From: Epinephelus fuscoguttatus
Taxonomy: Eukaryota > Chordata > Actinopteri > Perciformes > Serranidae
NCBI RefSeq assembly: GCF_011397635.1
Contig: NC_064759.1
Span: 12,110,428 to 12,174,427 of the forward strand
DNA length: 64,000 bases
Direction: 5' to 3'
Positions 1 to 13,838 of the stretch are shown piece by piece. The notes under the pieces were generated by a model. That model was not told where the DNA came from, ran no database searches, and saw only the letters and a list, made by a program, of their open reading frames with translations. The translations under genes were made by a program, and so were the position numbers. The stretch's first letter is position 1. Every line of letters starts with the position of its first letter.

Positions 1-82
1 AAATGTTGTCACAAGAGCGGAGCCAGATCAGTGGCTGCTGCATGTGTGTGTGTATGAAAGTGGGTTATCTGAGGTCACTCAC

Positions 83-116
83 TGGATGTAGGCTGGGATC
101 AGGGCTGGCGTGAGAG
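83..116 (-). other. epb41l4b: candidate epb41l4b exon 13
   Basis: A 34-bp block lies between a good acceptor (polypyrimidine then CCAG) and a GTGAGT donor. In the phase required by exon 12 it reads ALTPALIPAYI with no stop. It vaguely resembles the ASNPVIAAQL segment that I remember following this point in mammals. It is too short to be certain. Confidence 0.4.
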
Positions 117-1894
117 CTGGAAAACACAGACAATAATCACTGATAGCAGATTAACAAACCAACCGAGAGCATTCATGTCTTTATGTGTTTGAGTCTTTGA
201 ACATGCGAAGTATCCTCAAAAGATGTGGAGAAACCTCAGAAGTGACGACCGTTTTCTTTCTTTTACAAAGGGCTGTTGGTGTTAAGATTATCCAGGCCGT
301 TATGTGGATTAAGGTCAAGGTTAGGGGATAAGGAATGATTGTAATAAATGGAATATCCTCACAAGTACAGTAATATGAATGTGCATGTGTGTGTCATGTT
401 TATTTTTGGGTGTTTTGGTGTATTTTACCTGATGTGTGGCTTGGCTGGAGAAATGGCAGCTGACAGACAGAGAGAGACGTGATGTCAGTTAGAGAGGAAA
501 AGACGAGCTGAAGGAAATATGACTATCGTTTTATCTATATTTATATGCTCGGCTGTCACCAGTGGAGGAATGTAACTAAGTACATTTACATTTATAATCA
601 AGAACAATTTTGAGGTACTTGTACTTTGAGTATACTTTATATTTCCTATCCACTACATCTCTGGGAAAAGTTGGCATACTTTTTACTGCGCTACATCTGT
701 CCGACAGCTTTACTTCTTTTGAAAATGAACAAAATATAAATCAAATAATAATTGAAGACATATTTTCAAAAGGTAAGATCCCCAGCAGGATATAAAGCAT
801 TTAAAGATAGCCTCATCTTTACCAGCTGCAACATTAAAGTCATGTACACAATAATGCATCAATAAAACAAACAAATAAATAAAGACCTACATTTTTAGCC
901 TGGCCTTTAATTGATCTTTATGTATTTTATTTATTTTGTATTCATCATTTTTGTGTATTTATTTATTTTTATTCATCTGTTTTTTCTCTGTGACATATTC
1001 TTCTATTTCAACTTATTTATTTACTTATTTATTGACAGGCAAACATGCATGCGGCTCTCATTTGAGAGGCTACAATTGACATTTAGGCTAAATACATGGT
1101 GTAAACTGCTTCTTTCAGGTCAAATTTGAATGTTGCAGCCTACGGACACACACATATTGCACACACAAACATTTTGTGCTTTTTTGTGTTCTTTTTTTAC
1201 ATCTTAAAACTGGTCACCATTCACTTCAGTTGTACTGGATTTGACTGCAACACTGTTTTCCACTGAAACTCTGGGAGCATTTTGTGAACTGGAGATCTTC
1301 ACTCATCCTCACATCAGCACAGGGGTAAATAGATATTGCGTGAATTGTCATTTTGGTCACTTAAAGGTGGAGAGACAGGGTCAATATTGCAATGGTCTTG
1401 TAGGAGAGAGCTCCAAACGTGGGGAGCAGAACGGCTGACAGCTCTAGACTCCCTGGTGGTCAAGCTGGCAGATCTCAGAAGAGGATCTGAGAGTACGTGA
1501 GGGTGTGTAGATATGAAGGAGTTCGGAAAAATGTAACAGGGATAGGCACACTGAAGAAGGGCCAGACCCGAAATGTCTGTGTGGCAAAATAAAATTTGAT
1601 AAACTTAGAGTGCTGTTCCTCTCATCTTTTTGAATTTTACACCTTATTTGGAATACGGCATCCAGTTTTTTTGTTTCTGTGAGTTGAGCGCATTGTCTCC
1701 TATTATAGATGTTTTTAAATAAAATCCCTTGACATTTATTAGCTGCAGCTTCTCCTTTTCTCTGCTATGATAACATTTTTCATAAATGCAGTGAATTAAA
1801 AGAGTATGTGACCTTCCTGAAAACACATTCAGCCTGTGAAGAACTAAACAGGTGCTGTTAGTCATTAACGTTTGCGTGTGCTGATAAGACTCAC
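117..1894. other. intron or downstream non-coding DNA of epb41l4b
   Basis: Apart from the repeat at 561-735 and a hammerhead-like string at 1551-1578, nothing coding is recognised. The 900-1030 stretch is T-rich. Confidence 0.5.
561..735. repeat. MITE-like interspersed repeat
   Basis: It begins AGTGGAGGAATGTAACTAAG and contains GTACTTGTACTTTGAGTA. This is a very common teleost interspersed sequence, probably non-autonomous. It lies in an epb41l4b intron. Confidence 0.5.
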
Positions 1895-2004
1895 CTTTGC
1901 CCAGCGACTGTGTGCGGGAGGGGTATCTCTTGCTTGGCCTTCGCTCGAATGTGCTGGCTCTCCTCAGTCTGCCTCCATGAGTGGCCTGATACTCTGTCTT
2001 ACCG
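1895..2004 (-). other. epb41l4b: epb41l4b exon 12, FERM-adjacent segment
   Basis: This 110-bp exon encodes [16 protein letters not shown] then [17 protein letters not shown]. The [16 protein letters not shown] segment is the FERM-adjacent region, typically a kinase target. It opens after TTTGTCTCAG and ends at GTGAGT in phase 1. Confidence 0.92.
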
Positions 2005-5000
2005 CTGAGACAAACACATGGAGGAAGATGGAGAGTATAGAAGTTACTATACAGCAACCAAATTACTTTTTTGTGTATGTGTCTTGTTTTTTTGTTTAAT
2101 TCATGTTTTAATGTTTTCTTGTTATTTTGTAGGAAGAGTAGCTGATGTATCATATGTGCTATATCGTAGGCAACTGGACGTTTTTTTGCGTTTCTTGAAC
2201 ACGTTTCACCTCTCATCCAAGAAGCTTCTTCAGTTCTAACGGACTGGTGCGGAGTCGCAGGCTTTAAACTGTGTGGGTGTGAACCCTTACAGAGTCGTTA
2301 AGGTCACATGTGAGCCATTGACCCACCTGGCCATCTTGTGTGTCGTTAGGGTTAGATGGTCCAGGCATGAATGGGTGTTAAGTCATTTGGAGAGGGATCC
2401 CAAGACTGCATTGTAGGTGGGTGATAAGTGATGTCGTAGGCCACCTCCTCTGTTTAATGATGGTTGCTCCAGTTTGACGTAGATGGCTTCTTTCACACCT
2501 CTTTAAAACCATCTGTCTTCTCTGGCCAAGACGTGAACATCGCTGTCCTCGAAAGAATGTCCCTTAAATGGACAGCTGAGTCTTGACCTGAGGAGCTGGC
2601 TCTCCTGCGCTGTGCCATGTGCTGGTGGAGTGGTTGTTTTGTTTCACCATTGTACAATCTGTGCACTCCTAGCTGATGTATCTACATCAAATAATGACTA
2701 TCCTAATAAATACAAATACAGTCGGACTTCAGCTGAATTGTATTTAAACTTTAGACAGTTGTTATTGTGCCGCTGTCAGGAAAACTGTCTCTAAAACAGT
2801 TTGATATGCAGACTTTTTGATGAGACTAAATTGTTTTTTTTTAATTTGGGATGTTTATTTGGAAAACACAGGTTGGGTCAAATTATATAAAATGTATAAA
2901 AATAAAAACAAAGTAAAAACAGCAATTTAACAATTGGTGTAATAAAACTGAAGGGATTTCTGTGATTTCTGCATATATTTCAATTTAACTGACTTGACAT
3001 CTCTTATTTTTTTGCTCTTAAAAGCAAACTCATTCATTTCTATTATGAAATGCCTCTAAATTCAGACACTGGCTGATGACAAAAAGCTCCAGGTAAGTGA
3101 CACTGGCATGCTTATTACACTGGATTATATTACACTGTGCAGGCGTTCCTGTTTTTACTTCCACCAGCTGTAACTTGAGTTTTTAATCCATTGACTTGGA
3201 TGTGAGACAGACTTCTCGCTGCTTTGTTCAGCTGCTCCGACACATGACAGGAAGTGCTCTTCAAGTGTGACAATTTGCTTTGACCATCTCCGATAATAGT
3301 CAGAAGAAAACAAACAATATGAAGGGAATATCTCAGTCGCCATAGGAACAGGTCCACGTAACCATAGATACCCTGTAACCATAGATACAAAGGCTCTGTT
3401 TTATGTGACACACTATTCCCCATATGCTGGTACTAGTGCTGGCCACAACTACCTGAGTGAGCCAACTTGTCTTATCTGTCTTCAGTCAATAATACACTTT
3501 ATGAGTTTGAAGAGCAGGCGTGAGTTTGCCTCAGAGCCCCACCTGAATCTGAAGCGTGACCCGAGTCGTGTGAAGTCGCTGCGGCTGGCCTTGCCTGTGG
3601 TTGGCTGGCGCAGGCGGAAGAAGGCGTGGCTCTCAACCGCACACTTCCACAGGTGTTTGCAGCTCTTGGAGCTGGCCAGCTGGAACATAAACGTGTGCTC
3701 CTGCTCGCGACCCTGCACAGTCAGAAAACAAACAGTTAGCCGCCCTGTGTGTGTTTGTGCCTGCGCTTGTTTGTACACAGGGTGTGTGTTTGTGGCAGGA
3801 TACAAACCTGATCGTCATCCTCCACCACGACCAACGTGAGTCGACTCTTTTTAAAGTCCAGACGAGTGATTTTGGGCCTGGATAACACACAGAGACACAC
3901 AACAAATCCAAGGAGGATTAGTGCCTCAGGTTTGATAAGCGCTACTGAGGTTGAGATGATAAGAGCAGTGGCTCCCAAATGTTTTGAAACCATGGCACCA
4001 CCTCACTATATCCACCTTCAGGTATAGATTTTAAAGTCCTGGTAAAACAAACAAATATGCAGTGTTGGGCAAGCTACTTTGAGGCCAAACGTATAGGCAG
4101 GCAAAAAATGTTCAGTTGAACTGTTTACTATAAAACAACAGACTTAAATAAAAATGTTCTTCTTTTCTTTTTTTGAAGACTTTGTGACATTTGAACATGT
4201 CCTCCAATAACATCATGAGTCAGCCTATTGCTCTCTCTTTCTCTCCTCTTCCTACTTAATGCATTTCTCTGTCTTGGCCTCTTTCAGTCAGCTATCTAGC
4301 TACGTCAGTAACTCAAAAACAGACTTCTAAAATACATTTTGCAGTCAATAACACCATTATAAATAAAAGACAGTAATATAAACAATAAAAATATTTTTTT
4401 TGGCATCAGAACATGAACATGTCTCCTCCATCTTCATACTGTTCCCTGTCTATTTTCTCGGCCCTTGTGTCTATTTCTCTAGTGTCCATTGCAAATTCAC
4501 TAAATATAAAAAGTCGAAAGGCAATACACATGGCAGTGCAATGTAGCCAATCAGAGGCAGAGTAGGGCGGGTGTTGCCAAGGAAAGCCAATAGCGAAAGC
4601 AGCAAGCAGAATAAACTGAAGGATTAGTATGTGATGTCGTACAGAAGTGCTTCCGCTTGTCTACATGCCTTGGTGTGGCGCTGGCTTCAGTCACTCACAT
4701 ATCCTCAGTTTCATTACCCTTACTTTTATCCAAACCTCCGCAGAAAAAAGTCTGCTGCACTTTGGAGTGTTTCCTGGTAAAAATAGCTTGTAACTTTGGT
4801 GGATGGTACTGTGCTACTCTATCAATTAAGCAAAGTAGTGACATAACCACCATGCTACTGAGAAATTTTAATGATTAAAAAGGTCGCCAAGTGTAAAAAA
4901 CAACATTCAGAATCATGAAAAAAGAGGTAGTATTCTCTGCTCTGAGATGTCGGGGTGGTGTCCGTTGAATGTGATGAAGCCACACCCACTTGCAGGATAG

Positions 5001-8000
5001 GCTCAGCCTCTTTTAATTGTAGCACTGTAACAGATGCCAGAATCAACCAGAATCAAGTTTGGTGCCAGAGGACACTGACCTGCCCAGTTCTTTTCAGTCT
5101 GCAACAACAAAACTCAACGGCTCCTGTTTTATATAATGTAAGGGCTGGGCTTATGCTATTGGGTAAACTGGTTTCCCTACATGAAAGGAGATAATGCTTC
5201 AAATATAAATGTTGCTGCAAAGAAGCAACATATTCTAAAACATGGATACTTCACACACATCTTCAACCCAGCAGCATAGGAGAGCTATACAATCAGGACA
5301 ATTTCAAGGTGGGCACCCAAGATTAGTGTCACCAAGATTGTGATGTTTACAGTGACGTTGACCTTTGTCATAAAGACGTTTTAATATGGTGACATGACAA
5401 TAAATTGTACCAGAAAAGGGTCGTTTGCTCAGTACTTCCTAAAACTAATATTTAAACACTTTCACATAAACAGTCTCACGCATGGAGCAGTGCGACTGTG
5501 CTGTTCATGCATAAGTGTTTGAAATGTTAGGGTTTCAGTGAAAATGCACGTGTTTGGGAAATACTAAGCCTACAACTGGATAAATGAGACTTGCATTATG
5601 AGTTGTGTGAGAGTTTGGAGACAGATGTTTGGATTTAGTTTTGCTGTTGTTAAACTAGGTTGCCTATGACTTTAATTCATTAAGAATGTCACCATTTTTG
5701 GATTCTTTGTTCAGCGTGAAGGCAAGTGAGAAAAACAAAGTTTTCGTCATGAATTCGACATAACACACTGAGTGAGGTGAGTAACTGATATACAAATGAT
5801 CAATTTTGGGGTCAAGTGTTCCTTTAACTGACTCTAAGGTGCCACAGAGCCCACTTTGGCAACAGCTGGTTCAGAGATGCATTGGATGTACTTACCAAAA
5901 GAAGAGGCCGATTTTGTTGGAGCCTTCAAATACTAAAATACCAGTTGGAGTGAGACCTAGTGCGTATTCCCCTCCATCTCTGCCCTGAGGACACAACACA
6001 CACACACCTTTAGTTGTCAAACACACTAATGTAATGTAAAGAAGTGACATGTGATAATTAAGTACACTCACAAACCTTGACAAAGTGCATATCTACTCCA
6101 TAAAGTTCCAGCCACTTGCATTTGTTGAGAAAAGAAATCTCTGCTTGAGACGGACTCTTTCCCCTGAGAATTTAAAACAAGACACCATGTTGAGTTTTCA
6201 CAATAAAAACATAACTTTGTCTGTCACCACAGCTCTGGAAACTCACTCCGAGAAAGGCTAACTATCAAAAACGGCACTCGCTGCATGACCTCTGCTGGTA
6301 ATTGGTGTTAGCTTTGAGGGAAACACTCAGTGAGCAACCCTCTGTCTGCGTCTGTGACTCAGTCTTGGTGTTGTGAGTAAGAATGACTGTGAACTCAGTG
6401 TGAGTTCGTCCTTGTGATGGCTCAGTGGGCTCGCTGAAGCGCAGCATATGTATATGTAATCTAATCCGAGATGGGAGCAATCAGACCGCGGCTGGGTTAA
6501 ATACTGCCCAGAATCAATCAAGACCCTCCAGGGATTAATCCCTTAATCCTTCATACAAACCAGTGAGAGCGGGGCTGAGGCAGGGGATGAGAGGACCGAG
6601 GGAGAGTGAAATTTAGACGCCTTCATCAGTAGAAAGGCTCACGCTGAAAGGCAGCCACAGAATGACTTCCTTTTCTTCTCAGTGCTCAGCCCAATGAAGA
6701 GATAACCTGGACCTGGACGCCATCCAATAAGTTGCTTTGACAGAGTAAATGTTTTGTAGGAACTAGTGCAGATGCATGTGTGGAACCGTCCTGGATTTTA
6801 GTGGTTGACAAAGTCCCAGTTTCTACAACAAGTCTGACACTGAGTTCATGATAACCTTGAAACTCACCTGAGATCCAGCCACCTGCTGAAGATGTCCGCC
6901 TCCATGGTCTCGCTCTGTTTGGGAGTGAAACGAAACTCGGACACCAGCTCAGGAGAGTGCTCCAAGGGATCACAGTCTCCCAGCTCACCTAGATATAGAT
7001 GCACACAAACACACACCAAGTAAAGACACAAGAAATTAAGTAGTTGTAGGAGAGCAGCAGTCTGACTCTTCCCTACTTGGTACACTATCTTGCAATTGTC
7101 ACTTGTGGCCACAATTGTTGCTGCTGAGCAAAAAGTTACATCATCTCTCTTTAAAACTGCAAATTCCTTTAAGGTCACACTGCACTACAGTACATGAGCA
7201 ACTAACTGCAGACCGAAAATATCTATAGAGTATTAATTGGTTTGACTTAAAAACACTTAAGCTGTTTACTTGTTGGTGCATTTCTGACTGCAGAGGGGAA
7301 ACATTTTTAAAGGGATAATTTGGATTTTTTTAAATAAGGTTCTATGAGGGACTTATCCATGGTCAGTGTATTACATACAGATGGCGGTCAACATGCCCCC
7401 AGTTTGGAGAAGGAGACAGGAGTACTGCAAGAGAAACTAGGCAATGTACTGCTGTGGACGGAGGCAGCAGCAAAATGTCTTATATCAATCTACACTCTCT
7501 TCAAAGCCTCCAGACTCCTTTGACAAAAACGGTATTTTTACATCTCTGAACACAGGAGTGGCTCACCTGCCGCTGTTTCGATCAGTTCGTTTTTGTTTGC
7601 ATTATTGTTATTGGTGAATTTGAACTGACCCTTTGAAACACTTAAGTCGAACAATAACACAAACAGAATTTATACTTCTGCGTCGACATGGAGCATACAC
7701 ATCGCAGCAGACCTCCTGTCTATTTCTATAAGCTGAAAGAATTTCCTCAATGGAAACAAAGCTTTTATTTACTTTAATTTCACAGATAAGAAACAATAAA
7801 TTGTGAAGACAATAAAGCCTTCACAAAAATATCATTTTAAGATTTCTGTGTGATTTATGCTTTGGGGATTTATACTTAGGGATTTATCCTGGCTTCATAT
7901 GAGCAGAGGAAATCTCCACTAGTAGCTAGGCTAATTAATACAATGTAAAATGTCATAGGCTTGTGCTAATAACGTTAGCATGTTCTATTTGTTTGGAAAA

Positions 8001-11000
8001 GACATTTAGTATAAGACAGTTGTTTTGTGAGTTGTAACGGAGCCTAATTTTGCAACTTTGCCTTTGTTAAATGTTGCTGTTGTCCCTGGTTTCATATGAA
8101 CACAGGAAACGTCCGCTAGCCGCTAGGCTAATCTATACAATGTAAAATGCCATAGGCTTGTGCTTAAAACGTTAGCATATTGTGTTTGTGCGGAAAATGT
8201 GTCCAGCAAAAGACAAGTGCTTTGTTTGTGAATGCTGCCAGTTATAGTAAAGCCGATTTGTGTATTTGTATTTGAAATTGTCGCTATTGAGCCATGTTTA
8301 ATGTGTGTTTAATGTGTGTTTTAAATCAACTAAACTTTACAGCACTTCACAGAAACCCCGACGCCGACTAGTGTTTTGGAGGTGTAACTGCAGAGTGACA
8401 CAGACGCACCACCACACAAGTATGAAGCCTGATTTATGGTCCTGCGTTGACTCAACGACGTCGCTACGTTGTTGTTGTGACGCCGTAGTGAACCCTTCAA
8501 ACTTCTCCGTCACTCCGTTTCATCGCAGTGCAATTCACCGCCAGAGCGGTAGGAGGCTGCGTTCCTTTCCTGAATGGTTATCGTTGTCTCTAGTTGATTC
8601 TTTGTTTAGCTTCTGGCTTTTCTGGTCACAGAGAAATGAACGCGGAGCATGGACAGACGGCTCCGGCCATATCCGTATCGGTATTGAACGTTGAGCATAA
8701 TGGCATAATGAGCCTTAATACTGCAACATCTACATCACAGCAGAAGATGTTTAAAGATGGTGGGGATGGCGCAATCTGGAAATACGGAACCGGAAATGCG
8801 TTGCTACCAAGCAAACCAATCACAGCCCTGCCGGTCTGCGCTGGGTCTGCGTCGCCTCGACATGTAGTTACATTTTTGGGGGTGCATGTCAGGCTACGCC
8901 GGGGGCTACGGTGAGCCTTCTGCGTAGCCCCGTACCCTACAACGTAGCGACGTCGTTGATTCAACGCAGGACCATAAATTAGGCTATAAATGCCCACAAC
9001 ATGGCGTAGGGTCTGCATTGAGCTGACACACAAGTATAAATCCCGCTTAACTGATCGAGGCAGTAAACCAGCAACTGCCATGTTCAGCAAATAAAATCAC
9101 TGTTTTTGTGTTAGTCTGGCTTTGAAGAGAGCATAATTAAGTTTCACTTTCAGTTCAGGTCATCATCTACTGTAGGTAACACATTGACTATGGATATTTA
9201 CCTCATTCAACCCCAATTTAAAAAATCCAAACTAGTCCTTTAGTGTAAGGAACCACCAAAGTACTTTCCCATTTTAGCTTATTGCTTTTCCTCTGGGTTT
9301 AATTTTTAGATGACACGGATCATAAATTTCTTCCTTTCCTCCAAATCATAGATGTCAAAGTAAACGCACCACGAAGGAAAAGAAAACAGTCCCCGCTCAC
9401 AACTGCTTTACCACATAATGAAAAGATAAGATAAACCTCTAATGATCCCCAGCGGGGAAATTTGGTTGTCGCAGCAAAACATTGACATAAATAAGTACAG
9501 ATAAGCATGGGAAGTAACAGAAATAAATAATGAGAGGAACATAAACTAAAAGGAGAACAGAACAAAAATAGAGACTAAACAAGAGGAGACAAGACAATAA
9601 ATAATCACATACAGGGTAAGATGGGAGAAAATGCCCCCACCTCCTTAATTTCTCTGTTAACCAATATAAGGCACTAAATCTACTCTCAACACATGTATTG
9701 AACGGCTCTGCTATACTGAATTGTGACATTTCATCTGAATTTCTGCAGCTTTATTACACCAAAACTGCTTTAGGGTAAACTGATCTAATTTTTGGCACTG
9801 GAAAATAGTGATCTATGCTATTATATTAAGGTGTACATAAAAAGCTTTGATGTACGATGATAGGGGTTTGGGGGGGAAAGCCATTTAATTTATTTTGAAA
9901 GAAAAAACATTCTCCTTTAAATTAAAAATGTAAAGTTACCTTTTAGTGGAAGAAGCCCCTCTTAGGAAGGGGGCAAACATGCCCAGGGGCATCCTGCCTC
10001 AAAATACTATTTAGTTAGGTTGTCTAGTAGTTGCGACTTGAAATAGTTAAATGTTTATACTTGCTTGAATCACTGAACTCTACAGGCCTATATTTGGGAC
10101 AGATGTCTGTATGTGACAGACCTATAACTCCTTTTTAACAAAACTGTTGCTCAGCCAAGATGAGAAATACATTCAAATTGTTTTTTTTTTTTAATATTAG
10201 TTGTACAAAAATTAGGCTTTAAATAACATATCAATCATGACTAATTTGATTAGTGACCTCTTTGATTTTTTTTTATCAGCAGACCCTTACAGACTAACAG
10301 AATATGAATAATTTACTGGGTTATCGAGGAAAGGACAGATAGGCTATTCTCACTGAACTGAACTGAATGACTGAATCGTGTTGAATCTAACTAAGCTAAC
10401 GATGTGTAGCATTTCCATACTGACATAAGTCAGTTATATCTGTATGAGCAACCTAAACAGCTAGCTGACGTTAGCTTAAGTCGGTAGCCAAAACATCCAA
10501 ACAACTTCTGTAAAAACATACTGTTTGGCAACTAGACAGGTGTTTAATTGTCAAAATGTGTAGCTACAAAGGGACTGGGTGTTTAATTAAAGTTCATATT
10601 TACATACAGTAGTAGTAAAGTATTATAGTTTCAACAGCTTGCTAGCATTATTAGCAAGTGAGCTAGCAATCATTAGCATTGCTAGCTATCTAGAATTAGC
10701 CAACATTTTTAGCTAGCTTGCTGGAGGAAGACACCCTGAAATAAAAATTATTAGCCTGAAGGAAAGGCTAAAAGGCTTCTAGATAATCCATTAATGTGTC
10801 AGAGTTGGGATTTGAATTTATTTTATTGAGTTAGGTAGAATGTTTTATAGTTTGAGGGTTTCTTGTCCAGAGTGGGTGCATCTTGTCCCAATAGTAGGGC
10901 AATTATTTTTGTGCTGTAACAAAAAAACTGACTACTCTACCAATTTATTTCTCCCAACTGTGTTGGTTTATGCATCATCATCCTGCACATGCTTAAATCA

Positions 11001-13784
11001 TATCCAGTATATATGAGTAAATTGGCTTTGTTCCAGAGGGGGGCATCTTTTCCAATCTTAACCTATAAGTGGACTAAATGTTGCATGTTTATTTTTATAT
11101 CACAGTGAAATAAACAGAGATTAATGGCCTCCAAATACATCAGAAATAAATTAAAAAGTGGACTTACTTTGTAAACAATATGCCGCCAGCTCTACTGAGA
11201 CATCGTACGGACATTTCAATCTGACCAGAGAAAAAGAGACACTGGTGATGAGCTGTTTATCATGAGTGTATTCATAGTGTACATGTTATTGTGTGTTTAA
11301 AAGACATTAAAGTATCTGTATGTCCTACAGTGTGTGTGTATGTGTATGTCAAGGAGAAGAGGAGCAACCCTTTTCCTAAAATAAGCAGCCCTCTGCTGTT
11401 CCTGATCTTGAGCTTTATAATAGAGCTGGACTCAGGGGATCCGTGGCCCAGATAGAGTCAGGAGGAGGGAGAGGGGGAACACGCTGTCTCAGTGTGTGTT
11501 TGTGCATGCACGTTTGTGTTTGTGCGGAAGAAAACAGGCAGGCGCCGCTGTACAGAAGTCCCCCAAACTCTAATGTAGGTGACCTGTGGGTACACTCCCA
11601 CAGGTGTGTGTGTGTTTATACACCAGGTTTGACGCCACTTGTGAGAACCAGAAGTCTTCACAGATGAAGAGAAATTACCTGAAAATGACTCACAAGGACT
11701 TGTTTAATACTTCTTTATTTTAGGGCGAATGTTTTTTGACTTCTGGTCCAGTTAAGATGAGGTCAGAGTCAGGCACTTTTGCTCTCTTTAAGTATTCACA
11801 AGACTTTTCAGAAATTGTTTTAAACACATTCAGTCATTTCCGTCTGAGCATATTTATCTTCTGTCACACTCCAATAATGGGGTCAACATTTCCTACAGAC
11901 AAAGAGGGTGTTTAAAAGTTGCATTTTGTTCATCATTCATTATCTTAACTTTTAAAACCTTTACATGACAGTTTTCTACTTTATCCTCAAATAGTTTTGA
12001 GATTGTTAAACTATTTATTGTCTGACAAAATCTCAAATTTATTCTGTATCCACTTGTTCCAGCACTTAAAGCAATAAAGTAAAATATCCATCTCCAGGAG
12101 TCAGCGTTTTGTATTATATATTATTGTATTATATCATATTTAGCATTGTTGTAAACGTTTGCTTCTCCACTACAATTAAAAATAAGGCTCTGTGGGTTTG
12201 AATAATGTTTGGCTGCACATTGTGCATTTGTAACGACCCACCAGGTGCCTGAGGGATTAGGAAACATCTTAAACATTGATGACCTGACTTGACCTCTCAT
12301 TGAAGACACAGTGTGCTTAGTTTGTCATGTTATAATACATATGAAAAATAAAATAGCGTGGTTGTCAGGTGTATCACAAAAAAATTCTGTTAAGCTAAAT
12401 CAAAAATGAATGCACTATTTTGGGGTGTGCCACATGTTATATATAAAAATCGTGGCACATATGTTCATATATACATCTGTATCTGTTCCTGGGTGTATTA
12501 TTATGTAAAGAAACTTACTTGCCAGACAGAATATCTTGTCGAAGCTGCAACACGAACAGATACCTGATGGTGTAAAAAACAACACGCATGGAGTGAGAGG
12601 CTCGAACTGAGCAAGAGCATAAATCAATTGCTGTATCACCAGCTCTTCCTCATCTCTGACACATCATTTGTTTTAACAAGTCTCCGTCCGTTTGGCCTTG
12701 ATTTGAATCTGCCCACAGCAGCAAAGTAATTAGCCTGTCGTCCCCTTTGGACCTCAGCACTGGGCTCCTGAGAAAACCATGTGTGTTCATGTGTGTGTGT
12801 GTGTGTGTGATGTTTTTACCTTGTAAATTCCTCACGCAGGTTATTTGGCTCCGAAGAGTAAAACTTCACCCTGAAGAACAGTCTGTAAGGAGGCCCGTCT
12901 AAAAAAACATAAAGAGAAAGAAAGAGTGTGTTTGAGTGTGTGAGACAAAGAAAGAAGCAGAAAAAGATTGAGTAGTAATTTATCGAAAATTAATTCAGTC
13001 AAATCAAATCTTCTTATGATCTATTTTATCTCATCCATCACTGCCACACAGGCTATAAATCTTCATTCACCCATATTTCTTTTTAACCTACTTTATTATC
13101 TCTTTCCTGTTTCACTTCAACATCGATCAGACTCTTTTCTCTTTTTTTTTAAGGCTCCTGAGCTACAAAAGGAAGCTGCGGACAAGTAGGACAACATCAG
13201 TCACTCCTGTACCATTCATCCCCCTGTTACGAGCTGGAGAGCAAACAAGGGTACGGCTCCTAATGCACGTGCTAATCACCATGTCAACATTGGATAATGC
13301 GCCACCTGCTCCCCACTTACCTGCTTCCACATGCACCTACTGCTCATTTTCCTGCACACACAAAACACAAGAGGGCCTAATTAGGAAAACTTACCTCTGA
13401 TCTGTTTCTTTATAAGCTTGGTCATATCCAGCCAGTGCTAAAAGAGAGACAAGAAGGTGAGAGTGAGTGACAGGTACATCAGCTCGTGGTCGTCTGTGAG
13501 AGAAGTAAGAGCTCACCGAGACTTGTTCTGTGTCCATGAACTGCAATCCGAAGTAGTCCGACTCCACCAGATCTATGTGGTACATGATCTGGTCAAAAAG
13601 GTCCTGGCCTTTGGATTTACTCTGCAAAGAGGAACGATAACTTAAAAATTTTCAGATGAGCTTCATGTGTGTTCATTCTGATCTCTCTGCTGTAGTAACC
13701 TGATCTTCTCAAGACAAACTGAGTCTGAAAGCTTAGAGTTTAGGCATGAGAAACCTGGTGTCCATGACAGAAGCAAAGTGACTT

Positions 13785-13838
<54 letters not shown>

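Larger units (their letters stand above)
7308..9242. mobile_element. long terminal-inverted-repeat element with nested insertions
   Basis: The left end (TAAAGGGATAATTTGGATTT) is matched by the reverse complement of the right end (TAAAGGACTAGTTTGGATTT). Similarity continues inward for about 80 bp (ATCCATGGTCAGTGTATTAC against ATCCATAGTCAATGTGTTAC). No transposase frame is visible. A smaller TIR element sits inside (8426-8985), and a related copy lies near 32105-32545. It occupies the intron between epb41l4b exons 6 and 7. Confidence 0.65.

Noticed and set aside
1644-2216. 190-codon minus-strand frame
   Set aside because: It is a read-through of the Penelope-like tail, intron and genuine epb41l4b exon 12 (2004-1895). 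Only the spliced exon is coding.
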